Source: Euclidia mi (Eukaryota > Arthropoda > Insecta > Lepidoptera > Erebidae). Taken from it: DNA of 64,000 nucleotides. The stretch lies in the NCBI GenBank assembly GCA_944739405.2, contig OX123184.2, positions 1,907,501 through 1,971,500 of the forward strand, in the 5' to 3' direction. The first letter of the stretch is position 1. Every line of letters begins with the position of its first letter. A program made the position numbers and the translations under genes. The notes under the pieces are model-generated. The model worked only from the letters and a program-made list of their open reading frames with translations, was not told the origin of the DNA and did no database searches. Shown here in pieces: positions 12,439-24,869 of the stretch.

Positions 12439-13029
12439 AACATTTACAAAAGCTCAATTACGACGACACAGAAAAATTACTAGACATTTTAAAATGAACT
12501 TTACGAATATTATCAGAATATTATCCTTATTTTTACGTGTTGTGTTTTATTTTTACGTGTGGTTACGCACTGATAAATTTAATTACTAACTGATCTGAAA
12601 TTTTAAATTGTATTTCGTATTTGTATTATTATTTTTAAATAAATTAGTCTATAAAATTTTACTATAAATCATAATAAGTTTTATTACTTAAATACTGTGT
12701 TTTAATGTTTGCATACAACAAAATATTATTGTCGATTGTGTCATTATGTAATAATCAAGCGTCAGCTCGAAACACAGGTATAACCTAGTTCGAGCAGGTA
12801 GCCGATGTATTATAATAACGCAATCTTTGTTTTTTCCAATAGTGCAAATAGTTTTTTTTTTTTGCCTTATGTACACTATTGTTTTTTTAACCATGTATGA
12901 TATTATGTAAGACTAAATATAAGACATTAGGTTAGTTATTCCAATTAAACTAATTTAAGGCTAATTGTAGTGTACCTTTTTGTATTTTTGAGGATAAATA
13001 AATTATTATTATTATTATTATTATTATTA
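12083..13029 (+). mobile_element. 5'-truncated LINE, same family as the 48-53 kb element
   Basis: From GGCTAAATCAGTTCTATTG onward the sequence is colinear with 52.3-53.3 kb: the end of ORF2, a shared 3' UTR (GCGTCAGCTCGAAACACAGG) and a terminal (TTA)n tail. 5' truncation is the usual product of target-primed reverse transcription. A possible short target duplication AAAGC occurs before the element and after the tail. Confidence 0.85.
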
Positions 13030-13560
13030 AAGCGCCCGGAAAGTCCGCCGCGCGTTATTGTATTTCTAGAGTCAGTCATTCACCCGTTACGTAATTTTTC
13101 AAAGAAACTTTCAGTACGTTCTATTTTATTTTATAAGTATTTTTATTTGTGTACTAAACTTCACACGCGGCTCCGCTCGCGTGAATTATACACCAAAGTC
13201 TTCCTCAGTAATTATCCAATGTCTTGGTGCAAAACGGTACAAAAAGCCGTTTGGAAGATTTTGAGTTAATCGCGTTGATACAGACTGACAGGGAGGAAAG
13301 GGAACTGCATTTTATAATATGCATAGATATTTTAATCTTAATATATAAAATCCTAGCGTTACTGACTGACTGACAGACACGCTACAGCCGAACTCATTGG
13401 TCGCAGGAAGCTGAGATTTGGCATGTATGTTCCTTGGGGACCGTAGGGGTGCACTAAGAAGGGATTTCCCGAAATTCCCACGGGATCGGCAAAAACGGGT
13501 AAATTTAAAAAAAATCAGGTGTAGCTGCTGGCGTCCTCTAGTTATTTTATATAATCAGGC
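13030..13560. repeat. Dispersed non-coding repeats
   Basis: One block begins CTTCACACGCGGCTCCGCTC and ends near 13320; a second starts AATCCTAGCGTTACTGACTG and ends GCTGCTGGCGTCCTCTAG. Both are of a type repeated many times in lepidopteran genomes. The second resembles a Helitron-like end. No genes. Confidence 0.5.
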
Positions 13561-15077
13561 ACGTGAGTCGAAATGCGTCCGATGACCAATAATAAACCCT
13601 GTATAGAATATTTAGAATGAATTACAAAATGAATTGATATTTTTAACTAAAATAAATCTCTGTTGACTCTCTTTTCTTTCTAACTGTTAATAAGATTATG
13701 TGTGTCTCCGACACTTTGGAACTGAAAATAATAACGTCTGTTCTTAAATATCACAAAATCAATTAACAGACACGACTCGCACGGGAGGTATAAGCACAGT
13801 TTATATTGTTACGATTAGTTCTGTTGAGCTCGGCTCATATTGCACGCAAAATTAAGATCACTATGTATGTTTCCGTAAGTAGCTACAGTTTCAAATCACA
13901 ATGCATACAATAAAATGTATCGTTGAGGCGAAAATATTATAGAACTGTACATAAGTATTCCTTTTCTTTTTAGATAGATTAAAAATACATTTGAACGTTA
14001 ACTTATTTTAATAACATGTGAAGTATTAAAATAATCGTGCAATATTTTTAGGACCGAAACCGGCCGTAAACTATTTGACCACCATCTTACAATGAGGGCT
14101 GCTCTCGAAAATGAACCCTCCGCCTGTTATTTATCAGTATTAAAGCTCCGATATTAGCACAACTAATGCCGAACAAAATGAGTTCACCCGAAATAGCTCC
14201 ATTGTTGACGTGAATGGCGTCTCGAGTTTAAGAACATAATAGACACTGCGTGAGCGAAATATTACGTATTTATAGAACATTATGTACGACACGAGCGATG
14301 TCGACGCAAAGAACATCGAATAACAACCAATAAAGGTGCTCGCAAATATTTTAGCCAGGTGGCTCGAATGAAAACTGAATTGATAAATGATTGTTTAGTT
14401 ATAGGTAATGGGAAACGATAATCTACCGGAAAACGAATATCAAGCGTTAAGTTATGGGCAACGATAATCTTTAATTGTAAAATACACTGAATATTCACAA
14501 CTACTATGTGAATATAGTATAATATTCGAAAAAACAATGTTATAATGAACAATTTCCAGGCAGTAGGTACATGATATATTCTTAATGTAGATATGTAGAA
14601 AATAGAATAAACATTTAACAGTAGAGGCCATTGTTATTTGGAATTATAGGCCAGACGTTAAACAGCTTGGCCGTTTTAAATATTCACGAAGGTTTAACAC
14701 AATCATTCTGAACCTACAAACTGTTTTGACCTTCGGACGGCCATCTTTTCCAAAAACCAGGTCAGTAGGAGCGGATTGCCATTAATAAGGGGCGCTGTAC
14801 AAATAATAGCCTTCCCTGATTTATATAATGTAGGTACGTAATAATGCGAGGTCGGACTGCTCACTTTAATTCACAGCTGTCGCATATCTTCCGTGGCGAG
14901 CCATTTCGCTATCAGATTTTAAAACAACGTTGTCCTATTTGACTCGCTATCATCAATATATTTTTTAAATATTAATTACAGGTCTATTAAATCAGGCATT
15001 GATAGCGTGAATGCAGTGAGAATCGGGATCACACTACTGACTTTTCGGAGTTTTATGCGGATTTAATCTTATACTTA
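13561..15077. other. Intron 1 continued, no feature recognised
   Basis: AT-rich with no exon-like, repeat-like or gene-like signal that I can support. Confidence 0.4.
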
Positions 15078-16345
15078 TCTATACTAATATAATAAAGCGG
15101 AAGAGTTTGTTTGTTTGTTTGTTTGTTTGAACGCGCTAATCTCAGGAACTATCGGTCGGATCTGAAAAAATATTTTTGTATACGATACCCCAGTTATAAC
15201 ATAACGCTTCGACCCTTTGGGGCCGGGCAAAAGGCTAAAAGATAATGTCGGCTAATCTCAGGAACTAGCAGTCGGATTTTAAAAATTGTTATTGCCTATG
15301 ATAGCCCAATTATTTCGAAAGGCTATAGGCTATATAATATTACGCCACAACTTTTAGGGGCCCGACAAAAATAATAAAATGGTCAAACGAGAAGGATGGG
15401 GGGGTTGGGTCAAAGGCAAAAAAGGCTAAACGAATAGGATACAATACAATCTATATGGGTATCGTTTTCGAGATTTTCGGGACGCTGATTAATAATATGA
15501 AATTTATTTAGTGATCCAAGATGGCGGACGGGAAATCAAAGATGGCGGATGAGAAAATTTCAAAAATCAATATGGGTATCGCCTTCGATATTTTTAAGGG
15601 GTGGGGAATCGAAATACAACATCTATTTCGTGATCAAAGGTGGCGGATAGGAAATCAAAGATGGCAGACGGGATTTTTTTGAAAGTCGATATGGGTATCG
15701 TCGCCGATGTTTAAACGGATGGGGAATCCAAATACAACATCTATTTCGTGATTCAAGATGGCGGATGGGAAATCAAAGATGGAGGATGGGAAAAATTTAA
15801 AAAATCAATATGTGTATCGTCTCTGATGATTTAAGGGATGGTGAATCCAAATACAACATCTATTTCGTAATCAAAGATGGCGGATAGGAAATCAAAGATG
15901 GCGGACGGGATTTTTTTAAAGTCGATATGGGTATCGTCTCCGATATTTTAAGGAATGGGGAATTCAAAAACACCATCTATTTCGTGATCAAAGATGCCGG
16001 ATGGGATTTTTTTTTTAAATCAATATGCGTATCGTCTCCGATGTTCTAAGGGATGGGAAATCCAAATACAACATCTATTCCGTGATTCAAGATGGCGGAT
16101 AGGAAATCAAAGATGGTGGACGGGTGTTTTTTTAAAGTCGATATGGGTATCGTCTCCGATATTTTAAGAAATGGGGAATTCAATATTATATAAAAATCTA
16201 TGTTTGTTTGTTCATCATTTATAGACTCTGAAATGATAAGAGACTAAGCGCTAAGTCAATGGTAACTTTAGAAAAGGGGCTTGAAAAAAAGGGAATTAAA
16301 TAAAGACTCTTAAAAAGGCGATACGGAGTTCGCTGGGTCAGCTAG
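15078..16345 (+). mobile_element. Non-autonomous Helitron-like element
   Basis: The left end TCTATACTAATATAATAAAG and the right end GTCAGCTAGT fit the 5' TC and 3' CTAG of insect Helitrons, with A and T flanks (A|TC...CTAG|T). A short stem (GCGA...TCGC) sits just before the 3' end. A (GTTT)n run follows the 5' end. There is no Rep/helicase coding region, so it would depend on another copy. The interior is a minisatellite listed separately. Confidence 0.6.
15440..16185. repeat. ~118-bp minisatellite, about 7 units
   Basis: A unit with ATGGGTATCG, TCCGATATTTTAAG, GGGGAATCCAAATACAACAT, CTATTTCGTGAT and GATGGCGGATGGGAAATC recurs. The ATGGGTATCG landmark is at about 15462, 15571, 15692, 15810, 15926, 16026 and 16145, a spacing of 100-121 bp. 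Units are diverged, so the array is not brand new. Confidence 0.8.
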
Positions 16346-16348
16346 TAC

Positions 16349-16562
16349 TTAATATAAATATAAAGCTGAAGAGTTTGTTTGTTTGTTTGGTTAAACGCGC
16401 TAAGCTCAGGAACTACTGGTCCGATTTAAAAAATCTTTCAATGTTAGATAGCCCATTTTTTGAGGAAGGCTATAGGCTATATAACATCACGCTATGGGTG
16501 ACGGGAGCAGAGCAGTAGTCTTAAATAATGCGGGTATAACCGCGGGCTGTTTAGTTATTAAA
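16349..16562 (+). mobile_element. Second Helitron-like 5' fragment
   Basis: AATATAAAGCTGAAGAGTTT followed by a (GTTT)n run and AAACGCGCTAAGCTCAGGAA repeats the 5' part of the element immediately upstream. It continues with GGAAGGCTATAGGCTATATA and ends near GCGGGCTGTTTAG. It lies head-to-tail with the first copy. Confidence 0.55.
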
Positions 16563-17850
16563 TATAACTTATCCCGTGCCTCACATAGCACGTTAAGCCA
16601 TCGACTGTCAGGGAGATCTTTTTCAGTGATTTCTAAAAAAGAGAAGAGAGAGGGGAGTCTGTATCCTTGAATGTACCGACACTGGTCTTAGTTATGGAAT
16701 GTAGCTTACCTTTGGGTTGAGGTGATCAGTCAGCAGGCTCTCTGTACACGAGCAAATATCCAGACGGCTCACCTTAGACCAGCAAGCAGATCACGGGCTC
16801 CAAGACAAGAATGCAAGAAGGATACAGCTAGGACCGAATCAGTCTATTGAGTCTTGTCTAATATGCACGTGAAAATACATATATGAAAATGTATATGTAG
16901 ATGAGTTTATAATAGAAAATAATAATAGTTAAAAACAAAAATATTTTAAATTATACTACTTGCGGGTGTAATATTTACACCTCTGCCTACCCCTTCGGGG
17001 ATACAGGCGTGAGACGATAAAATAATAAAAAAATAGTTAGAAATAACATAACCCTTCAAACCGTTGTGTCCTCAAAATATTTGTATAAATAAGATCACAA
17101 CGCAGGGTACATGATAGCTGATTTATAATTACCAATGTTGGCCAAGCTCTCAGGCTTGCGTTCATGCAGCAGTTTACAAACACTACCACATTGTCTTACG
17201 TAGCCTTCAAAGCACAAGTTGCTTTTATGTCTGTGCGCAATATCAAACCGATGAGGTTATTACGATACTTAGAAGAAATTACTATTTCAATATGTAAAGA
17301 GTTTCTTCGAGTACAATTTTAAAAAAATGGTTGTCTCTAAACCTTCATATATTTTGTCAAATACTGTCTAAAACAATAAAATAAACTCTCGCAAGTTATA
17401 AACGATAGAGTTATGTACTGTTAAGGTTAATAGCTTGATGTAAACAAATATAATGCGCGTTATATGTCTCGCCTACGTATGTGTAATGCTAGACGAAGGA
17501 GAATATTTATCGGAACGATGTTGATTGCCGCGCGGCGACTGAAGAGGATTTACATGTCTACATATGGGCAGACGACGCACGGCAAACAACGGCTTATGGT
17601 CGCCGCGACTTTGCACGACTCATGACATTAAGTCAGAAAGCTTTTAATTATGTAATAGTCAGTGTGTAACAGTTTTAGCCTTTCTACAGTACCTAAAGTA
17701 TGACGCTATACCTTACAAGCTAAAGTTACTAACCTATATGTTGATAGTACAAGGGGAGTTAATATCAGATTCAATCATAATTAATATTTGTTTTTTTTTG
17801 TGCCTAGTACACTACTGTTCTCCAACACTGGTTTTACAACAACTTTGTTA
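16563..17850. other. Intron 1 continued; one SINE 3' fragment
   Basis: A short SINE end (CACCTCTGCCTACCCCTTCG) lies at about 16975-17025. The rest has no recognised feature. Confidence 0.5.
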
Positions 17851-17852
17851 GA

Positions 17853-18128
17853 GCAGCGACAGCCGAGTGGTGAAACCGACAGACTGCTACGCAGAGGGTC
17901 TCGGGTTCGAATCCACGGCACGCACCAATGACTTTTCGAAGCTAATCATCGGTTGCTTATCAGTGTAGGAAAACATCGTGAGGAAACCTGCATGTCTGAG
18001 AGTTCTCCAAAATGTTCTCGAAGACTTGTCAAGTCTGCCAACCCGCACTAGGCCAGCGTGGTGGATTATGGCCTTACCCTACTCACAGTGAGAAGAGGGC
18101 CGAGCCCAGCAGTGGGACAGTGTATAGG
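17853..18128 (+). mobile_element. SINE of a second family
   Basis: The tRNA-like head has an A-box-like CAGCCGAGTGG and a strong B box GGTTCGAATCC. The body has ATCGTGAGGAAACCTGCATG and the end AGCCCAGCAGTGGGACAGTG, widespread in Lepidoptera. The body differs from that of the 8.4-kb SINE, so at least two SINE families are present. A 3' fragment of this family occurs at 33.2 kb. Confidence 0.75.
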
Positions 18129-18261
18129 GCTGATGACAAGTTATTAGAATTTGTAATTACGCATATTTATTGAGTATTTCGCCACACAATTTTTCATGTG
18201 TGTTCTTTTAAGCCTACAGTTTGCTAGTTCATAGTAATGAAAGTAAGTTGTGTTGTTGCAG

Positions 18262-18312
18262 CGGAGGGCAAGAGTGACGCGACCAGCGAACACGTGGAGT
18301 ACCATCACCTCG
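18262..18312 (+). CDS. Host gene exon 2
   Basis: A 51-bp exon with acceptor GTTGTTGCAG and donor GTGAGT. With the leftover base of exon 1 it reads AEGKSDATSEHVEYHHL and ends one base into the next codon. That base joins with the first two of exon 3 to give Asp. Phase 1 at both borders. Confidence 0.75.
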
Positions 18313-18475
18313 GTGAGTGAGAACCCATCGTCTTTCATACCTCGTATCTTCTCCATAGTAATGCCACGTTTATATTAAATATCCACCAGAGCAGTGCACA
18401 GTGAATGAATTGTCTGTGAGGAAACATCCAGCAAATCTATCACTCTATTTTCTAAAGTTCACTCATTCTCTTGTT

Positions 18476-18715
18476 TCTTTTTTACGTACGGGTGTGAACG
18501 CCCGCAGGCCTCCGAGGTGGCCTGTCGCTTCCGGTTTTTGACTTCGAACAAGACCTGGGACCAATAGTTTTACATGCCCTCCGAAGCAAGATAGCGCTTT
18601 GATGTAAATGCCACACGAGATCACCCATCCAACCCGTACAACCCATGCCGCCTTATTACGAAGTCGGCTTTCCCTCACAGCTCTTGTGGACACGACGCCT
18701 AATACAGCTTCCCCG
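18476..18715. repeat. Dispersed repeat, copy also at 32.5 kb
   Basis: GGCCTCCGAGGTGGC, GACCTGGGACCAATAGTTTT and ACATGCCCTCCGAAGC occur in the same order at 32537-32760, so this is a diverged interspersed repeat. No coding content. Confidence 0.65.
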
Positions 18716-19260
18716 TGCTACAAATGTTGTGGCAGCTTAGCGGATCTGATTGAATGAACTGCGATCCAAGCTAGATTATCTTGAATACTAAGTACAGCTA
18801 GACTTATGTCCTGCATTATTCTTTCATTAACTACATTATTCTTGTCAGAGTGAGTTGCGCCGCTAAAAGACAAGTTTACAGCGTTCTACAACAATAGTTC
18901 AACAAGTAAGCCGTATACTTCTTGCCCTTGCTACGGCAAGACTGTCTACGTAGACAACAGCTACGTCGATAACTATTTAATTTTTTAATTTACATTATTT
19001 TATTTTATTAATACATGGCAGGCGCGGTTTACTAATGTTTGCCATAATTTAAAATGCCACAATTTCATATGCCATACTGGTATTTGCCATAATTTCATTA
19101 GAAATAACGCTTCAGTTGTCATAATCGTGAAATGACATAAAATGACTTTCACTAATTCCATTGGTCATAACTCATAATCGATCAAGTGTCATAATAATTT
19201 AAATCCATAAATGTATTTGCTATAATTTTCGTTTTCAATAATCTAAGAAGAAAATAGAGA

Positions 19261-19610
19261 ATAAACTGAAGTTGAACAACTTCAGTTTATTAAACTAGTG
19301 TGAAGAATGTGTACTAAGTTGACGGAGCCCTGCTTCGCAGGGCTTCTATTTTTGGGTTAAGGGTCAGAAGAGAACCCTAACCTAACCTAACCTATCCGAG
19401 TCGGTTTACACTGAGTCGGGGTGTTAACGATAATTAATTTAACTTCAGTTTATTAAACTAGTGTGAAGAATGTGAACTAAGTTGACGGAGCCCTGCTTCG
19501 CAGGGCTCCTATTTTGGGTTAAGGGTCAAAAGAGAACCCTAACCTAACCTAACCTATCCGAGTCGGATTGCACTGAGTCAGGGTGTTAACGATAATTAAT
19601 TTCGACCTAA
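19261..19610. repeat. Tandem ~178-bp repeat with hairpin and (CCTAA)3
   Basis: Two copies each contain ACTTCAGTTTATTAAACTAG, a hairpin (GAGCCCTGC-TTC-GCAGGGCTC), and CCTAACCTAACCTAACC, three units of the insect telomere pentamer, ending GTGTTAACGATAATTAATTT. The first copy is preceded by a perfect 14-bp-arm palindrome at 19261-19290. A diverged single copy of the hairpin region lies at 55310-55385. Confidence 0.8.
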
Positions 19611-19766
19611 CAATATTATGTATTATTTTCATAATTATATCAAATTTTGATTATGTCAAGAGTCGATTATGAGATGTGTTACTTATGGAAACTAATTATT
19701 ATGATATATGTTGTTATAGAAAGTCATTTTATGGCAAATAAAAGTTATCACTATTGAATTGATTTT

Positions 19767-20117
19767 TTGTTAGCAGTGCAACATACTAACATTATTATAT
19801 GTTTACCGACATTTAAATATAATTACTACTCTGTAATGTATAATGGACGAATAGAAGTATTTAATAATTTACTATATCTTGACTTGTTTACACATAATTA
19901 TGCAGTATTACTTGACTTAAATTTAGATCTTCCTTGTGACTATAGTGTCTTCAAAAGAAATGGTGTACTTAACACTAATGGTATGAAAAACATTTTTTAC
20001 AATCTGAAATGTACTGTTCAATATGACATTTTAAATAATCTTAATGATTCTTATAATTTAATTGATAATTTGAATACGCAATCATCTGAATGTAATAATA
20101 ATTTATTTCGTACATGA
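19767..20117 (+). pseudogene. LINE ORF1 C-terminal fragment
   Basis: The frame resembles the C-terminal third of the ORF1 at 42.5-44.0 kb, the SGNH-esterase-like part (compare FKRNGVLNTNGM with the usual HLN..G block). The expected catalytic His is not evident. It overlaps the open ORF2 frame by 47 nt; ORF2 lies in the +1 frame here. Confidence 0.55.
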
Positions 20118-22251
20118 TCATTTATATATATTTCATCAAAACATCAATGGATTACTTAGCAAATCTGACTTGTTAAGCTTACATCTTGTTGAATTAAGTA
20201 ACAAAATAGATGTGATTTGTATAACTGAACATAACATGATGAAAGGCGATGAGCAGTATTTGAAGATACCTAATTACAATTTAGCTAATTATTACATGAG
20301 AAAGAATAGACATGGAGGCTCTTGCATATTAATAAAACGCGGACACAGTTTTCAGGCAACGGATGACATCAATAAGTTATCTCTTGCTAATGTATTTGAA
20401 TGCTCAGTAGTGAAACTGAAACAACTTAAAATTTACATCGTTTGCATCTACAGGCCGCCGAAATATGATATGTTAACATTGCAAGTTTTTTATGAAAGAT
20501 TTAATCTAGTATTATCTAAACTCTGTAGAAATAAAAATATGAAGCTTATTGTATGCGGGGACTTTAATATAGACTTATTAAAAAGGAATAGGCTATCTTT
20601 GGAATTTGAGCAAACATTCTGTGCATTTAATCTAAAAATCGAACTTAAGGAAATCACTAGATTTCTTAGTAAAACCTGTATAGACAACTTTGCTCATAAT
20701 ATAAAAGGAAGCAAAAGTCAGGTGAACGATCTCTCTATCTCAGACCATACAGCACAAATATTAGAATGCCCAGTTAAAAAGAGATGTCTATTAAAGTTTT
20801 GGTATACTGAAAAAATAGATTTTTGTAGCGAAAATAAAAATAAGTTTAAAAATTACTTATCCCAAATGAGCTTTAGTGATGTTTTTAAAGAAAATGACTC
20901 AAGTAAAGCATTTAATATGTTTTATGATTTGTTTAGTCTTCTATATAATTTATGTTTTCCTTTAGTAAAAATTAAAAGATTCTCAACTAATAAAGTTCCT
21001 TGGATTACAAAAGGACTAAAACTTTGTAGCCTCAAAAAACGTAAAATGATGTGGCAATATAGGAAGATCCTCAGTCTAGCTAATAAAATAAAATTTAAGA
21101 ATTATGCAGCAAGACTTAAAAAAATAATCCGCTTAACACAAAAATGTAAGAGTGACCATTACATTAAATCATCTGTAAACAAAACCAAAGCAACATGGAA
21201 CATTATTAACAAAAACAGAGAAAAGGAACCAAAAATTAATATAAGTAGTATTTCAATTAATAATAAATAAATACATGACCCAAAAGACATCTGTAATATA
21301 TGAAATAATTATTATATTGACATGGTAAATAACCAAAATTTTGACAAATATTAAATTAAATTAAGTAATAATTGTAGTAATTCTATTTTTATGGCACCTG
21401 TTACTTGCCAGGATATACTTAACATAATTAATTCTCTAAAAAACACAAACAGTGCTCGATATGATGGTATTACTACATCAGTTATAAAAAGCGTAGGGCA
21501 TATAATTTCGCCAGTTTTATCACATTTAATTAATTTATGCAACGAACAGGGTATCTTTCCAGACGTATTGAAGATTACAGTTATAAAGCCTCTATTTAAG
21601 ACAGGAGAGAGATCGGAAGTGAGTAATTATAGACCAATTGCTCTAGTTCCTATTTTTGCTAAAGTATTTGAAAGAGTAATTTATAACGGCATTTATGTCT
21701 ATTTGGAGAAACTAAACATATTAGTTCTAGAGCATTATGGTTTTAGAAAAAACAAAAATATCAATATGGCCATCTACAATTTTTTGAAATCCGTTATGAT
21801 AAATATGGACAAGGGGCAACCAGCAATAGGAATGTTTATGGACATGTCCAAGGCCTTTGATCATGTAAGACATGATATTCTACTAAGTAAATTATATCAA
21901 TACGGAATAAGAGGCAATGTCTATAATCTTATTAAATCCTACTTATCAAACAGGCGGCAGTTTACTGAGATCTCGAATATATGTGTTAAATCAAAATCTG
22001 AATTGATATATAGGTCAGATGTAAGGAAAGTCAAATTTGGCGTCCCACAGGGCAGTGTAATGGGACCATTACTGTTTATCATATATATAAACTATTTACC
22101 ACTATGCACTACCTATGATATGACATTATTTGCAGATGATAGCACTATACTTTTTACAAATAAATCCATGACATCTTTTAAAACGGACATTAACAACTCT
22201 ATTAGACTACCTAATTATAGAATGGCTAGAAATCAACAACTTAAAAATTAA
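20071..22251 (+). pseudogene. LINE ORF2: endonuclease and reverse transcriptase, broken
   Basis: The endonuclease part has FHQNINGLLS, TEHNMM, YRPPK, CGDFNIDLL and SDHTAQI, the usual order of APE-type motifs. After a break at 21270-21390 the reverse transcriptase continues with VIKPLFKTGERSEVSNYRPI, HYGFRKNKN, MDMSKAFDHVRHD, GVPQGSVMGPLLF and LFADDSTILF. More breaks follow 22251. The family is non-LTR, CR1/Jockey group. It cannot encode a complete protein. Confidence 0.85.
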
Positions 22252-22714
22252 TTTAGATAAAACGAAAATATTAGATTTTAAACTAAGAAATAAAAATACC
22301 GATAATGAATTAGATATTAATTATAATGGCTATAAATTCGAAGTAACTGAGTCCACGAAATTTTTAGGGTTAAAAATAGATAATAAATTAAACTGAAAAG
22401 CGCATATAGAACATGTTTGTACCAAAGTAAGCCAATATGCATACGGTTTATATAAATTACGAAACATAGCAAATATAACAACTCTTATCTCAGCTTATCA
22501 CGGCATTGTTTCATCTTCGTTACGTTACGGGATCATATTTTGGGGCACTCCACTGACTGGCCCTTAGTATTTAAAGCTCAGAAACGCTGCATTAGAACAA
22601 TTTTTAATATAAAAATACCCGACAGCTGCAAACCTTACTTTATTAAATATAAGCTAATGACTTTGCCTTGCATATATATACATAAGTGAATGTGCTATTT
22701 TTATAAAACAAAAT

Positions 22715-22963
22715 ATGCATTTATTTGAAAAAAGGTCAAGGACCCGCCATGCTGATAGGTTATGTGTGTTACACAGTAAAACTGCTCTAATGCACAAAAG
22801 TTTTTTCTGTATTGCAACTCACATTTATAATAAACTGCCAAAGGATATTACAAACACTGAAAGTATACAAATATTTAAAAGGCGTCTTCAAAAACTGCTT
22901 CTAGCCAAATGCTACTACTCATTTCAAGAGTTCTTGGAGGATAATAATATTGAAAATAATTAG
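22715..22963 (+). pseudogene. LINE ORF2 C-terminus
   Basis: RSRTRHADRLCVLHS, YNKLPKDITNT and FKRRLQKLLLAKCYYSFQEF are the characteristic end of CR1-group ORF2. It belongs to the same broken element. Confidence 0.8.
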
Positions 22964-23289
22964 AAAGAATGTAATATGTCTTAAATTTGCACTAATTTAA
23001 TTAATAGCCAAGTTTTTCATTTTGACATTAGATTTTATACATATTATTTTTACCTATACCTGTAATACTATTTGACATCACATTATTGTTATTATTTTTT
23101 GACATCTCATTTAAGTTAAGTAAAATGTAATAACTAATCATTAATGAATTGATAATACTGAATCTTGCATGCCTAATGGTAGAATGTGGAGAACATAAAT
23201 GTTTTTAGCCATAAGATCTGCAAATGTACCCATACCCATATTCGCAAATGAATAAATGAATTATGAATTATGAATTGTTAAGGCAAACG

Positions 23290-24019
23290 TTATTAGTATA
23301 AATAATAATAGTGCAAGTAAATACTATGATCGGGGATGATTATGGCAAACAATATTAGTGCAAATTAATTTATGGTAAACGAGAGAATACCGGCAGGCGC
23401 TGGGTGTTGAAAACACTCATAATATAAAAACAGTTTATATTATACATTATTTATATAATAAACATATACACTAATATAAAGAAGATATTAACAATTAATT
23501 AATTAATTTTCAATGTAGGTAGCGCTAGTTTGTATAAATATGACTTTATCGCAGGCTAAGTAGCGACCACTTGTTATCAGTGACGTTATCGCAGGCAGCG
23601 ACAACACGAGATAACACTCATTACCGGCTAATAGCTGTTATCTACGTTCACAAATAACAGCTATTTTATGTAAAGCTAACTCGATTATGTAGAAGGTTTC
23701 TGTTAAATTTGTGTTAAGACAATAATTATTATGAGTACATTTTTACGTTGTTTTCATTTAATTGCCACAATGCGTGTCACAATATTTGCCTTCACCCCTT
23801 AGCAGGTGTCAATTACCAGTATAATACGCACTCAAAAAGTTAGTGGCGTAAACTCGATTCACTCTGCATAGCAGTCTGCTCCGCTGCATGTCCATCTCCT
23901 CCAAAGAAAAATTGGTAACTTTTGTCGTAAAACTGACGGCTTTAGTCTCTTCACTAGGCTACCAGCTACTACTACCTCTAGATGGACAGCCGATACTTAT
24001 AGACGTGATGTCTGTGCAG
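23290..24019. other. Intron 2, end; no gene
   Basis: AT-rich. GGCAAAC and GGTAAAC phrases near 23285-23390 echo GCCATAAT/GGCAAATA phrases left of the LINE (19030-19745), suggesting that the LINE landed in an older low-complexity repeat. Confidence 0.4.
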
Positions 24020-24222
24020 ACACGGTGCAGGCGAACGGCGAGCTGTTGTCCCGGGTGGAGGCGCACGCGACGGCGGACGCGACAGACGGCGCTGCGCCCC
24101 GAGTGCGCGCGCACGCAGAGCTGGACGTGCCGCGCGCTGGCGTGCACCGCACGCTCGACGCCGACTCGCTGGACGCGCCTGCCACGCCGCCGCCGTCTCC
24201 CTTAGAAGACACTACACCCAAG
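24020..24222 (+). CDS. Host gene exon 3
   Basis: A GC-rich 203-bp exon with acceptor TCTGTGCAG and donor GTGAGC. It begins two bases into a codon, matching exon 2, and ends in phase 0. It encodes 67 residues rich in Ala, Asp and Pro, including TVQANGELLSRVEAHA and PATPPPSPLEDTTPK. The composition is linker-like or disordered. The sharp GC contrast to the flanks supports coding. Confidence 0.8.
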
Positions 24223-24414
24223 GTGAGCACCACCTCACCGCACCAACAGCGAGGCACACGTCAGACTATAGGGCCCAAGTTCAACAAGAGCCCTATGTCC
24301 ATTGGAGTGTAGGGCTCTACTATGATAAAGCAACAACCACCCTCCTCACGGTCTCCATACTACCCCTACTTCTTCTCTGTCTCATGCGCCTTTCTAATAT
24401 AAAGCAGGGAATTT

Positions 24415-24858
24415 GAAGTATTCATATTCATATCATTTATTGCGAACATGGGTAAATACAATGTTGTTACAATAATATAATAGTGACACCACATTCTGCG
24501 TTACAGCATGCAATATAAAGTAAAACCCTATTCAGAGGACATATTTGGCAACAATTCATAAATTGTTGGTTATGATAGTTTAAATAGATGTCAACATTAT
24601 CAAACTTGCATACATCCTATTTATTTCAAATTATATATAATTTCCAAGGTTTAAAAATATGTCAAACAATAAATAATGTAATAAATTACATTGGAATTCA
24701 AATAATACAATATATAATTAATAAATTATTTACAAAGTGTCTTGCAGAAATTCATTTACACTGTAGTAGGCTTTTTGTAACATTATCTTTTTAACTTCGC
24801 AATAAAATAATGTATCACATCTTAATCCTAGAAAAGTTTTAGGTAAATGGTTGCCGGT
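24415..24858 (-). mobile_element. Short CR1-like LINE 3' fragment
   Basis: On the minus strand a 41-residue open frame reads NHLPKTFLGLRCD...KKIMLQKAYYSVNEF and stops at 24730, matching the C-terminal end of CR1-group ORF2. It is followed by a 3' UTR ending in ATGAATATGAA repeats. It is severely 5'-truncated. Confidence 0.75.
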
Positions 24859-24869
24859 TCCCTAGAAGC

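Larger units (their letters stand above)
19767..23280 (+). mobile_element. CR1-like LINE, 5'-truncated and decayed
   Basis: It contains the end of ORF1, an apurinic-type endonuclease, a reverse transcriptase and a 3' UTR ending in (GAATTAT)n. Several frame breaks are present. Related copies of the same broad family are at 25.7-27.6 kb (minus) and 60.8-62.2 kb (plus). It lies in the intron between exons 2 and 3, in the sense direction. Confidence 0.85.

Noticed and set aside
15440..16185. CRISPR-like regular repeats
   Set aside because: Units of ~118 bp are contiguous and diverged, without unique spacers, and the genome is eukaryotic.
23959..24257. Arg/Cys-rich open frames on both strands over exon 3
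   Set aside because: They are by-products of the GC-rich exon; only the spliced frame fits the phases of the neighbouring exons.
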